From assembly GCF_001682865.1 (NCBI RefSeq), contig NZ_MAQX01000011.1:898987-962986 (forward strand): a stretch of 64,000 nt of DNA, written 5' to 3'. This DNA comes from Bacillus sp. FJAT-26390 (GTDB lineage: Bacteria > Bacillota > Bacilli > Paenibacillales > Paenibacillaceae). Position numbers and translations under genes: made by a program. Positions within the stretch are counted from its first letter, which is position 1; each line of letters opens with the position of its first letter. Positions 25,705 to 33,949 of the stretch are shown here, piece after piece. The notes below the pieces were generated by a model that saw nothing but the letters and a program-made list of their open reading frames with translations, made no database searches and was not told where the DNA came from.

Positions 25705-26904
25705 ATGGAAAGTGCATTCAACAAACAATCGTCAAAAAATTTACTTTACTACCGGATTGCCGAGCTTGGCATCGTCTCTAAAGCAGATCTTTTATCTTAT
25801 TTCAAAATGACGACCAGCACGATGAATCGTTTGCTTGATGAATTGCTGGCGGATCAATTAATTATGGAATCCGGGCTTGGGCCTTCCAACGGAGGCAGGA
25901 AACCTATCCTGTTTCAGATCAATCCCGGATACGGCTACTTTTTCGGATTAGAAATCTCACGGTTCCACTCTGCGCTCGGATTGTTCGATATGAACATGAA
26001 TCCCATGTCGTTCACCCGGTGGAGAATGGATGAAGACATGACCCCCGAAGTTTTTGTCGCATTGGTCGCCAAAAATATCCGTTCGTTCCTTAAGGACCAC
26101 CGTTTGGAGCAGCAGCGAATCCTCGGTATCGGGATTGGAGCGGTTGGTCCTCTGGACCGGGGGAAGGGCCTTATTTTAAAACCTTTATACTTTCCTGCCA
26201 AAGGATGGACGAATGTCGCCATCTGCGAGCTTTTGACCAATGAAACGGGAATTTCCGCCTATTTGGACAACGGAGCCAATACAGCCCTTTTGGGAGAGCA
26301 TTGGTCTATTCGTCAATCACAGTCGCAGCATATGCTGTATGTACATGCAGGAGTAAGCTTGCGTTCCGCGATGATGTCATTTGGCAAGATCGTCCATGGT
26401 AAAGTTGACATGGAAGGCTCGATAGGTCAAATGATCATTCAAACCGACGGGCCAAGGCTGAGTGAGCAAGGAAACTACGGCGCTTTGGAGGCATTCGTCT
26501 CCGTCAACGCGTTGGAGAGACAAGCCCGCATGGAAGCAAAGCTGGATCGGGCTGACATCGTAAAACATTATCATGTCGACCCGGAGCATATCAAGTACGA
26601 GATGCTTCTTAGGGAATTAAGGATGGACAACGCCTATGTGCTTGAATTGTTCCATCGGTCTGCCAGATATTTTGGCGTTGGACTCGCAAACCTAATCAAT
26701 ATGTTCCATCCCGATAAAATCATTCTTGGCGGCGCATTGATCAATTCCGATGAGCGGTTTTATAACACAGCCGTTGAGACGGCACAGAAAAACACCTACT
26801 ATTACCCCGAGTATGAGCCTCAATTCTCCAAGGGGGAATTAAAGGAAGACGCAGTTGCGACCGGCGCCGCCCTTATGGTGTGGAAATCATTAGATATTTT
26901 TTAA
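25705..26904 (+). CDS. ROK-family transcriptional regulator lacking the zinc motif
   Basis: 399 aa, XylR/NagC-like. N-terminal winged helix (LGIVSKADLLSYFKMTTSTMNRLLDELL), then the ROK sugar-kinase fold: GIGIGAVGPLDRGKG and AYLDNGANTALLGEHW. The usual CxCGxxGCxE zinc site is replaced by DGPRLSEQGNYGALEAFVS, so zinc is absent and kinase activity is unlikely. Its stop overlaps the end of the convergent chromate transporter by 4 bp. Target may be the divergent FGE gene. Confidence 0.85.
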   Translation: MESAFNKQSSKNLLYYRIAELGIVSKADLLSYFKMTTSTMNRLLDELLADQLIMESGLGPSNGGRKPILFQINPGYGYFFGLEISRFHSALGLFDMNMNPMSFTRWRMDEDMTPEVFVALVAKNIRSFLKDHRLEQQRILGIGIGAVGPLDRGKGLILKPLYFPAKGWTNVAICELLTNETGISAYLDNGANTALLGEHWSIRQSQSQHMLYVHAGVSLRSAMMSFGKIVHGKVDMEGSIGQMIIQTDGPRLSEQGNYGALEAFVSVNALERQARMEAKLDRADIVKHYHVDPEHIKYEMLLRELRMDNAYVLELFHRSARYFGVGLANLINMFHPDKIILGGALINSDERFYNTAVETAQKNTYYYPEYEPQFSKGELKEDAVATGAALMVWKSLDIF

Positions 26905-27437
26905 AATAGGACAATGCCCGCAATCCCAGATAAAACAATGATCAGAACGGGATGAAGCTTGTATTTCAATATGGCATAAACGGCTGCTCCGCAAAGCAAC
27001 ACCGTAATTACCGATGTCCAGTCTAATGCTTGCACGGTTTTACCCGACATCATAAAGTGAATAGCCGCGTATGCCATTAAGCCTAAAATAACGGGGCGCA
27101 GCCCATAGAAAGAGGCTTTCAGCCCTTTGCTTCGTTGAAGTTTGTAAAATACTCCAGCTAATATAATAATAACGATTAATGAAGGCAAAACAATGCCAAG
27201 CGTACTGGCAATCGCCCCTCCTATACCATAGGTTTGATAACCGATTAGCGTAGCCGTATTCGTGGCAATCGGCCCTGGTGCCATCCCTGCAAGCGAAACG
27301 GCTTCTTGAAGCTGCTGCCCCGACATCCACTCCTCCTGCTCAACCTTGTATTGAATGAGCGGAATGACCGCGTAACCTCCCCCGAAGGAAACAAATCCGA
27401 CCTTCAAAAAGGTTAAAAATAAATGCCAAAAAATCAT
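26901..27437 (-). CDS. chromate transporter, short subunit 2 (CHR family)
   Basis: 178 aa, about 5-6 helices. The N-terminal motif VGFVSFGGGYAVIPLIQ and LAGMAPGPIATNTATLIGYQ are CHR-family signatures. Short CHR proteins work as pairs of opposite topology; the partner is the gene just upstream, 13 bp away. Confidence 0.88.
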   Translation of the reverse strand: MIFWHLFLTFLKVGFVSFGGGYAVIPLIQYKVEQEEWMSGQQLQEAVSLAGMAPGPIATNTATLIGYQTYGIGGAIASTLGIVLPSLIVIIILAGVFYKLQRSKGLKASFYGLRPVILGLMAYAAIHFMMSGKTVQALDWTSVITVLLCGAAVYAILKYKLHPVLIIVLSGIAGIVLF

Positions 27438-27450
27438 GCTCCCTCCTCCC

Positions 27451-28086
27451 TCAAATATAATACTCCGGATAAGTCATCTCTACTTGGCGATGAAAATTCG
27501 CGCTTTTATCCAAGATCACCTTTTTCCCCATGCTTTCCTTTGCTTTAACGAGAATAATGCCTGCAAATAATCCAGTGACGATAATGAATGTGGGATTGAT
27601 GTCTGTGAAAAGCAGCAAACCAAGCGTAGAGAGCGCGATCCCGATTGTTGTTTTGTCCACCAGAGAGGTTTGGGCAATCTTGAAGGCTGCGACAACAATT
27701 AACGCGACGATAGCAGCATGAATTCCTTTAAGAGCCGCTATAACCTTAGGATATTCATCAAACCATCCGTAAACAAAACTAAGGATACACACAATTCCAA
27801 ACGTAGGCAGCGTTATTCCCGCAACCGCAGCTGCCGAACCATAAACGCCTGCATGCCGGTATCCGATAACAGCAGCTGCGTTAACTCCCACGCCTCCGGG
27901 AGCAGAGCTTGCGATTGAAATCAGATTGTTCATTTCTGCGCTGTCTAACCAGCCTCTTTTATCGACAACTTCCTTTTCAATAGCGGGCAACATAGCATAT
28001 CCGCCACCAAAAGAAGCGGGAGCTATACAAAAGAACGTCCAAAACAATTCAAAAAGCTTCTTAGCTAACCCTTTTCTGTTATCCAT
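27451..28086 (-). CDS. chromate transporter, short subunit 1 (CHR family)
   Basis: 211 aa, about 6 helices. APASFGGGYAMLPAIEKEVV and ASSAPGGVGVNAAAVIGYR are the CHR motifs. Start ATG 28086 with GAGGGGG about 6 nt upstream; a TATAAT box lies about 35 bp further up. Pairs with the following gene to form the exporter. Confidence 0.88.
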   Translation of the reverse strand: MDNRKGLAKKLFELFWTFFCIAPASFGGGYAMLPAIEKEVVDKRGWLDSAEMNNLISIASSAPGGVGVNAAAVIGYRHAGVYGSAAAVAGITLPTFGIVCILSFVYGWFDEYPKVIAALKGIHAAIVALIVVAAFKIAQTSLVDKTTIGIALSTLGLLLFTDINPTFIIVTGLFAGIILVKAKESMGKKVILDKSANFHRQVEMTYPEYYI

Positions 28087-28393
28087 CTTGAACCCCCTCT
28101 ACCGTAGTACCATTCAATTATAACACCTTTTTTTCATTTTGGAATTATCTATATCTGTAATCGGGCGAATTGACTTAATAACTCTTTGTTTTTAGATACT
28201 TTATTTCAATTTGAAACAAAGAAGGGAATGATGATGCGGTTTTAAACCGAAAAATCGTCGCATAGAAAGAAACCGGATGTAGGTTTGGAAGAATACAAAA
28301 AAACCTTGATTGACCAAGGAATTTGGCCATCAAGGTTTTTTTAATTTTTTAAAACCTGCTTCATTACGTTTAGCATTAACGAACCATCCGTAT
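28087..28393. other. upstream region of the chromate operon and old terminator
   Basis: Holds the putative chr promoter (TATAAT near 28125 on the minus strand) and the hairpin at 28297-28342. No gene seen. Before the transposon arrived this DNA would have followed natB directly, since 28393 and 36057 are the flanks of the insertion. Confidence 0.6.
28297..28342. terminator. bidirectional terminator, probably the original natB terminator
   Basis: Stem AAAAAAACCTTGAT / ATCAAGGTTTTTTT with T-runs for both strands. On the minus strand it would lie about 65 bp past the natB stop if the 7.66-kb element were removed. Confidence 0.8.
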
Positions 28394-28525
28394 TGTGCGT
28401 AATGGTTATAAATGAGACAAAAAACATAAGAATATAACCTGATTTATAGTTATAGCTGAGACTTTTGATATCATAAAATGAGACTTGTCGTACTTATTAC
28501 TATAAAATTTGAGACTTGTCTTTTC
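28394..28525 (+). repeat. left end: four transposase-site-like repeats
   Basis: GAGAC cores at 28414, 28458, 28480 and 28511, offsets 20, 64, 86 and 117 from the tip, each in a context like TATAAAATGAGACTTGTC. Widely and unevenly spaced, as in Tn7 left ends. Confidence 0.75.
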
Positions 28526-28763
28526 CACTAGAGTAATAACATACATACTGTCTGCCTACATGGCTACTTTGTAGGGAAATAATAAGCATTATGCAGAAAG
28601 AACTCCGAGCAAAGATCCGCTTTAATATACCTCATATACCGATTAGCGGTTTTCAACGGAGCACTGATACTACTAAAGAATTGAATAAGAAATAGTCTCT
28701 AAGTAATACTCTAATCAATTGAATCTTACTATTCCACGTTAATTAACTAATTACACAATTAAA

Positions 28764-29738
28764 CTAGTCACTAATTTTCATAATATAATTTCTCTTTACA
28801 GTTTCATAATTTTCTATAGTTTCACTTATATACGCAGGAGTTATAGATTCACCAAATTCAACGCTCATAGGCATATCAAGAAGTTTGTAACATTCATTTT
28901 TAACTAAATATATCATCACATCTGTTTGGTACTTGTAAGCATCAGTGGCATAGAAACGATTGATTACATTTTCCAGATCAAAAAGCGGATATTTGGTAAC
29001 TATATCCGATACAATAAACATTACTTCATCCAGCTGATAGTCTAAAACACCGTAACCATGAATATAGGAGATAGTATCTTTCAGCCCTTCTAAACAATGT
29101 ATCATAATATGTTTCGGACATTTTATTAAATTGGATAAATCCAAAAGCTTGAATTCTCCTTCCTCCTGCAACAATTTCAGTGAAGTTTCTAATAGCAGTC
29201 TCTTACTGCGTTCATGACTTGCCTTAGCAGAATTAGCATATACACTGGTTCCGATATCAATTATTTTTGAAGTGTTATTATTTAATATCATTACATTTTC
29301 CCAATGGAGATCACCTAATGTTATTTTCTCATTATTAGCTAAACGTACTCCTGCTAATAAAGATTGCAGAGCATTTCTCCGATGCTCAAAGGGTGGTTTC
29401 TCATAGAGGAGCCAGTCTTTTAAAGTTTTGCCCTCAATATATTCCATGACAGCATAGAATATTTCATTAACAACTCCTGCGTTGTATACTTGCACAATTC
29501 TCTCAGAGTTAAACATGGCCGTTTTATTAACTTCTTCTTTGAATCTCTCCTCGTCTGGTATACTTATATCTCTGCGAGGAAGCCATATTTTGATGACTAC
29601 TTTTCTTTTTGGAAATTCACTCTGACCTTCAAAACACAATCCATTTTTACCTTTGCCTAACTCCTTTACAAATATCACATTAGGTATACTAATGATATTA
29701 CCTTCAATATTTAGTTGACCACTCTGCAACTCATACAT
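28764..29738 (-). CDS. Ser/Thr protein-kinase-like protein of the element
   Basis: 324 aa. Kinase fold: glycine loop GKGKNG (28-33), Lys50 in VVIKIW, hinge MEYIEGKTL, catalytic loop LGDLHWENVMI with Asp143 and Asn148, and DIG (161-163) in place of DFG. The catalytic-loop Arg is replaced by Gly, so it is a non-RD type. The C-terminal half (170-324) is helical, with no recognised domain and no membrane helix. Last gene of the cargo operon. AT-rich codon use unlike the flanks. Active kinase is likely; its target is unknown. Confidence 0.82.
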   Translation of the reverse strand: MYELQSGQLNIEGNIISIPNVIFVKELGKGKNGLCFEGQSEFPKRKVVIKIWLPRRDISIPDEERFKEEVNKTAMFNSERIVQVYNAGVVNEIFYAVMEYIEGKTLKDWLLYEKPPFEHRRNALQSLLAGVRLANNEKITLGDLHWENVMILNNNTSKIIDIGTSVYANSAKASHERSKRLLLETSLKLLQEEGEFKLLDLSNLIKCPKHIMIHCLEGLKDTISYIHGYGVLDYQLDEVMFIVSDIVTKYPLFDLENVINRFYATDAYKYQTDVMIYLVKNECYKLLDMPMSVEFGESITPAYISETIENYETVKRNYIMKISD

Positions 29739-29814
29739 AATTTATTTAATCTCCTCATAAATGTTTGACTAGCGACGTAGTTTATAATGATTTCTTAAGA
29801 CTCAACTATAACTG

Positions 29815-29988
29815 TTACCTACAATAAATTGTGCGTAAATCGCTAAGCTCTTTTTGGCGATGTTGCTCGGTTAGACCGTCCCACAACTCTATTAACTTGT
29901 TCACATTGTCAAGTAAGGACTGGCTGTAGATATTAGGAATGCCAATATTCGAATTCTCCCTATAAGATAATTTAATTGAAATATTACA
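29815..29988 (-). pseudogene. start-less open frame, possible gene tail
   Basis: Between the kinase and RloC genes, the minus strand has 57 open codons with no ATG/GTG/TTG at its head after an upstream stop. It ends with SLLDNVNKLIELWDGLTEQH and RQKELSDLRTIYCR before TAA, which reads like natural protein. It may be the 3' end of a gene lost by rearrangement. Not recognised. Confidence 0.35.
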
Positions 29989-30031
29989 TTACATACCTAT
30001 TTTTACCCAAGAGCATTTTGATAAATCACTA

Positions 30032-32284
30032 CTACTCTATTCGCTCAATTCCACTAGCAGCTTCTCTAACACCTAAATAGACCATTTCATGATTTTGATG
30101 GAAATTCTCTTGAGAATCAGTTCCCATCATCATCATTTCATAATGTGCTTGATGATTTGTTTTAATAAATATATTTCTAAATACCTGCATGTATCTCTCG
30201 ATAAGATCTTCATTGTTTTCGACATACAAATCTTCATTAATAGAATGTGAACCATCATTCAACCAGGATAACAATGAGCGAAATACAATTTTCTCTTCGG
30301 TATCAAAATTATTCTCCAACTCGTCGATATCCATATTCCCAAAAAACTTGAAATAGTTTTCAATTATTCTTCGCATAGTATTTTGAATTGTTATTGGGCT
30401 CTGATTATGTATGTTGTTTAATTCCTTCCATAACAGTTCATACGAGGTTTTGATTGGATTATCCTTAAAATACTGAATGGTTGTGATATTATTATTCTTA
30501 CGTAATATCCAATATGTTCCTTCACCAAAGTTCTTTTTGCCTTTGTTATATGTCACTTCTTTATGAAAGTAAATATTGTGAGTAAAAAGAAAAATCTGCT
30601 TGATATCTGAGGAATTATTTTTAACATCAAATAGCAATTGTCTTACTAAACTACTAACCATAAATAGAACGGTAGTGTCTAAGCTTGAGACAGGATCATC
30701 AATTACCACGACTTTATCTTTAATGATGTCCTCTATATTGTTGCTCCCTTTTATTAATTGATAAAAATACAAAAAAGTTATGAATGTCTTTTCACCTTCA
30801 CTTAGCGTTTCATTAGCGTCATCTCCATTTTCTCTTACTATCATGTAGTTGCCATTCTCTAATGTTGTTGCAAGTCTAAAATTTTTAAATCCAAATGAAT
30901 TTAATATTCTATTTATCTCATCAACCGAATATTGGACGCTTGTAATCTGTTTTTGATATTGAATTAACTCCTTTTCATATTTACTCTTATATTGTTTCTT
31001 TTGTCGAATCCTCTCCTCTATTCCATGTAATGTACGATTTATCTTTTCTATCTTTAGTGAATAATCTTTAAAATTATTCTTATTTTTCTCAACAATGTAT
31101 CTCCAAGCATCTTTTATAAGATTTTCTTTCTCTGATCTACTATTTTCAATTAGATTATTAACTTCATCAATTTTTTCATAAGATGCTTCAATCTCATAAT
31201 TAATTGTAGATATTATTTCGTGAATCTCAACTAATTTTATACTTCTACTGGGCTCTTTCATTTTCTGATCAATTAATAATTTATTTTCGTCATGTCTAGC
31301 ATTGATTATGGCTAGACTATTTATCAATTTTTGTTTATCAATAAACATACTATTTCCATCATTAATTATTTCATTTATCGCAATAATAGTTTTTTCATAA
31401 TTATCAATGTATCTCTGGGAAATTATTTGAAGGTATTTCATCTGTTCTTCGTAAGTATGGTCAAAATATTTATTTAGTTTTTCTTCGAAAGAGTCCGGAA
31501 GGGTTTGTTGACAAAAGGGGCATACCCCTTCTGTATTTTTTACAATTATAGAACCCTGATTCACCCAATCACTTATTTGTAGCTTGGTGATTAATCTAGA
31601 AATATCCACATCATCACGTCCGATAATTTTAGCTTTAAAAATAGAATCTTTCTCCAACTTTTCTTCGTAATTTATTCGCAATTTTTTTTTCAATAATTCT
31701 GTACTACGATCAAAGAGGCTTTCTCGTTTTGTTTTTATTATGTCTATAGTTAGAAGTGGTCGTTGATTTGTTTGAGCCTCTTCAACACATTTTTGCATAA
31801 ACTTTTCTTGGGAATTTCTAAACCCTTTAATTAAATCTTTAAAATCGATATCAATCTGAGACTTTATTCTCCATGATGATTTAGTAAAATCTTTAACCAA
31901 ATTATTTTGCTCGTTTGTTTTATCTTTCTCTAGTTCGAGTAGTTTAATAATTTCATCTTCATGTTGATTGATCTTCTCTTTTAAATCATCGATCTTTACT
32001 AGTACGTCTACAGATTCTTTTCCAAGAGTAAATATCCCCTTAATTGGACCCTCCATAAAGTTCTCTTTAACAAAATTCCTATTGTAGACGTATGTGGCCA
32101 TCTTCTTATTCTTCCACTCAACTATACAAGAAGGAAATTTATCAGCATTACTTATTACTTCAGAAAGCGTTGTCTTTCCTGATCCATTATTTCCATAAAT
32201 AACATTAACCTTTTTTAAGTCTTTTAATGTAACTCCTGTTTGACCATAGGTGGCTATATCTTTCGCAGTTATCTTTTCAATCAT
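30032..32284 (-). CDS. rloC: RloC-like ABC ATPase / candidate anticodon nuclease
   Basis: 750 aa. Head: Walker A GNNGSGKTT (31-39), ABC signature LSEGEKT (494-500), Walker B VVVIDDPVSSLD (525-), His switch THN (568-570). Long coiled coils at about 95-250 and 265-460 flank a Rad50-type zinc hook CPFC (255-258). This hook separates RloC from PrrC. The C-terminal part has Arg638-x3-Glu642 and His680 (RRIIEN ... NDGSHS), matching the Arg-Glu-His triad of anticodon nucleases. Known RloC cuts tRNA in response to DNA damage or phage. AAGGGG lies 8 nt before the ATG. The nuclease role is inference from motifs. Confidence 0.82.
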   Translation of the reverse strand: MIEKITAKDIATYGQTGVTLKDLKKVNVIYGNNGSGKTTLSEVISNADKFPSCIVEWKNKKMATYVYNRNFVKENFMEGPIKGIFTLGKESVDVLVKIDDLKEKINQHEDEIIKLLELEKDKTNEQNNLVKDFTKSSWRIKSQIDIDFKDLIKGFRNSQEKFMQKCVEEAQTNQRPLLTIDIIKTKRESLFDRSTELLKKKLRINYEEKLEKDSIFKAKIIGRDDVDISRLITKLQISDWVNQGSIIVKNTEGVCPFCQQTLPDSFEEKLNKYFDHTYEEQMKYLQIISQRYIDNYEKTIIAINEIINDGNSMFIDKQKLINSLAIINARHDENKLLIDQKMKEPSRSIKLVEIHEIISTINYEIEASYEKIDEVNNLIENSRSEKENLIKDAWRYIVEKNKNNFKDYSLKIEKINRTLHGIEERIRQKKQYKSKYEKELIQYQKQITSVQYSVDEINRILNSFGFKNFRLATTLENGNYMIVRENGDDANETLSEGEKTFITFLYFYQLIKGSNNIEDIIKDKVVVIDDPVSSLDTTVLFMVSSLVRQLLFDVKNNSSDIKQIFLFTHNIYFHKEVTYNKGKKNFGEGTYWILRKNNNITTIQYFKDNPIKTSYELLWKELNNIHNQSPITIQNTMRRIIENYFKFFGNMDIDELENNFDTEEKIVFRSLLSWLNDGSHSINEDLYVENNEDLIERYMQVFRNIFIKTNHQAHYEMMMMGTDSQENFHQNHEMVYLGVREAASGIERIE

Positions 32285-32424
32285 AACTTCTTCCCCTTAA
32301 TGATAAGAATTACTATCTCGTCAACTTTGTCTCTTGTTCGATGAAAGATTTCCAAAATCATATAATTATCAATTGACTGATTGATAAACTCGTTTCTATC
32401 CTTATGTGTGGTATCGACCAGAAG
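32281..32424 (-). pseudogene. small open frame coupled to rloC (fragment or leader peptide)
   Basis: The frame ends in TGA overlapping the rloC start (ATGA). Before the internal ATG at 32361 (MILEIFHRTRDKVDEIVIL...) it continues as LLVDTTHKDRNEFINQSIDN up to a stop without a good start codon. It is either a 26-aa coupling peptide or the tail of a lost gene. Not recognised. Confidence 0.35.
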
Positions 32425-32473
32425 TTTTAATTATTAGCAATAAATATACTCAGGCTGGACCCTTACAGCTTTT

Positions 32474-33949
32474 CTACTTCTTCTTATTAAACATTCCGAA
32501 TTCTTGAATCTCCACAATGCGATCATCTTTTTTATCATAAATGACAAAAAACTCTTTAAATAAAAGACCTTTTCCCAGTAGGACAATCCGGTTTCCCTTC
32601 TCTGCGTATTCAAACTTCTTTGATTTAGTTGGATTTGGAATAGCCTTTAATATTCGTTGAATTATAGGTGTTATTGAGCTTATGGGAGCTATGGACTTAC
32701 ACAGAGGACAAAGGCTGCCTGGATTGCAATTACCGCAATAGAATTGGTTGCAATTTGTGCAGAGATGCTGCTCTTCTTCAGCACAAGCCTGTAAGCAGAT
32801 ATGGCAATTGATATGATGAGAGTTACATAATGGAAGCTTTGTTACACTTGATAGCGTCATACACGAAAGACAAATGGGATCCGTACAAACCTTGCATTTA
32901 TTCAACTTTCTATCATCAAAAAGCTTATTGCATGTCATACATACAAACGTATGTTTCTCTGAAACTAAGACATGATCACTAGAGATTGTAAAAGGTCCTT
33001 CAGTGGAACCACTAATTAAACAATGAACGTCTACTGGTTTATCACCATGTACATTGAGAAGAGTATGCCCAGCCTTGCTATCGATTCGTACAGTCGCATG
33101 TTCAACAATATTTCTTGCCACCAATATAGCTACAGGTTCAATCATAACTTCGCTTTCTGACATCGAGAATTTTATTTCTTGCTGATGAATTAGTGCTGCA
33201 CGCTCTTTAAGCAGTAAATCAATTTCCGTCTTGGGCTCATTTCCTTTTGATGTTTCTCCAGCTTGGTTATCTGCAATCAGGGTATCATAATAGTCGTTTA
33301 TCCGGTTGATCTCATTTAGTAGTTGGATATTTGTTTGTTTTGTAATTTTGTCAACAAATCGTTCAGCGTCTTTAGAAGCCTCAGTTAATACATTAGAAAG
33401 AGCTAAATCTAATTTTTCTCTGGATAGCCCATCTACCGGAGCAGTTGTACCTTCAATTAAAATCTTTTCCAAACTTTCAAGTAGAGGGATTACTACTCCT
33501 GTCTCGACATCAACCTGAAATCCTTTAAGGTACTCCTCTATTAATTGTCCGTGAATTGTTGTTTTACACCAAACATACAGCTTATCCGAATTGATACTTT
33601 CCTCATTTAATAATTCAAACTCACAGCTTGGAAACTTAGTTGTAATATCATCCACTAATCGCTCAATCGGGTGCTGCAATAGAATATGCCCTACCCCATG
33701 ATTTTGCTCAGCAACTAATTTGGCTAACTTCTGTGTGAAGAACGATTCGAACGTAATATATGTTTGCTTTGGGTTTGAAGTCTTAATAAAACTTATCTGA
33801 TATTCACCGATACCAGAGAACTCATTCTTAAGATGTTGAGGGATCATAATATGCATCAGATGATCGGAAATCATTAATACATCAATTTCCAAGTACAAAC
33901 AGCTTTCTTTTATATAATCTTTAAGTTTGAAAAATTCCAATTTAGGCAC
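32474..33949 (-). CDS. cysteine-rich zinc-ribbon protein coupled to the SNF2 helicase
   Basis: 491 aa. Residues 1-150: mixed alpha/beta region. 155-265: helical, coiled-coil-like. 265-330: beta-rich. 336-417: dense cysteine cluster CMTCNKLF, CKVCTDPICLSC, CHICLQAC, CTNCNQFYCGNC, CPLC, consistent with three to four zinc ribbons or RING-like treble clefts. 440-491: small basic domain. GTG start; the gene overlaps the helicase stop by 8 bp, so the two products are made together and probably interact. I do not know a named family for the whole protein. Confidence 0.75.
   Translation of the reverse strand: MPKLEFFKLKDYIKESCLYLEIDVLMISDHLMHIMIPQHLKNEFSGIGEYQISFIKTSNPKQTYITFESFFTQKLAKLVAEQNHGVGHILLQHPIERLVDDITTKFPSCEFELLNEESINSDKLYVWCKTTIHGQLIEEYLKGFQVDVETGVVIPLLESLEKILIEGTTAPVDGLSREKLDLALSNVLTEASKDAERFVDKITKQTNIQLLNEINRINDYYDTLIADNQAGETSKGNEPKTEIDLLLKERAALIHQQEIKFSMSESEVMIEPVAILVARNIVEHATVRIDSKAGHTLLNVHGDKPVDVHCLISGSTEGPFTISSDHVLVSEKHTFVCMTCNKLFDDRKLNKCKVCTDPICLSCMTLSSVTKLPLCNSHHINCHICLQACAEEEQHLCTNCNQFYCGNCNPGSLCPLCKSIAPISSITPIIQRILKAIPNPTKSKKFEYAEKGNRIVLLGKGLLFKEFFVIYDKKDDRIVEIQEFGMFNKKK

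Noticed and set aside
28140..28300. Possible transposase remnant upstream of the chromate operon
   Set aside because: Frames are short and broken and I recognise no transposase motif.
28591..28695. 34-codon frame inside the element's left end (starts MQKELRAKIR)
   Set aside because: No ribosome site and no recognisable product; could be a relic but unsupported.
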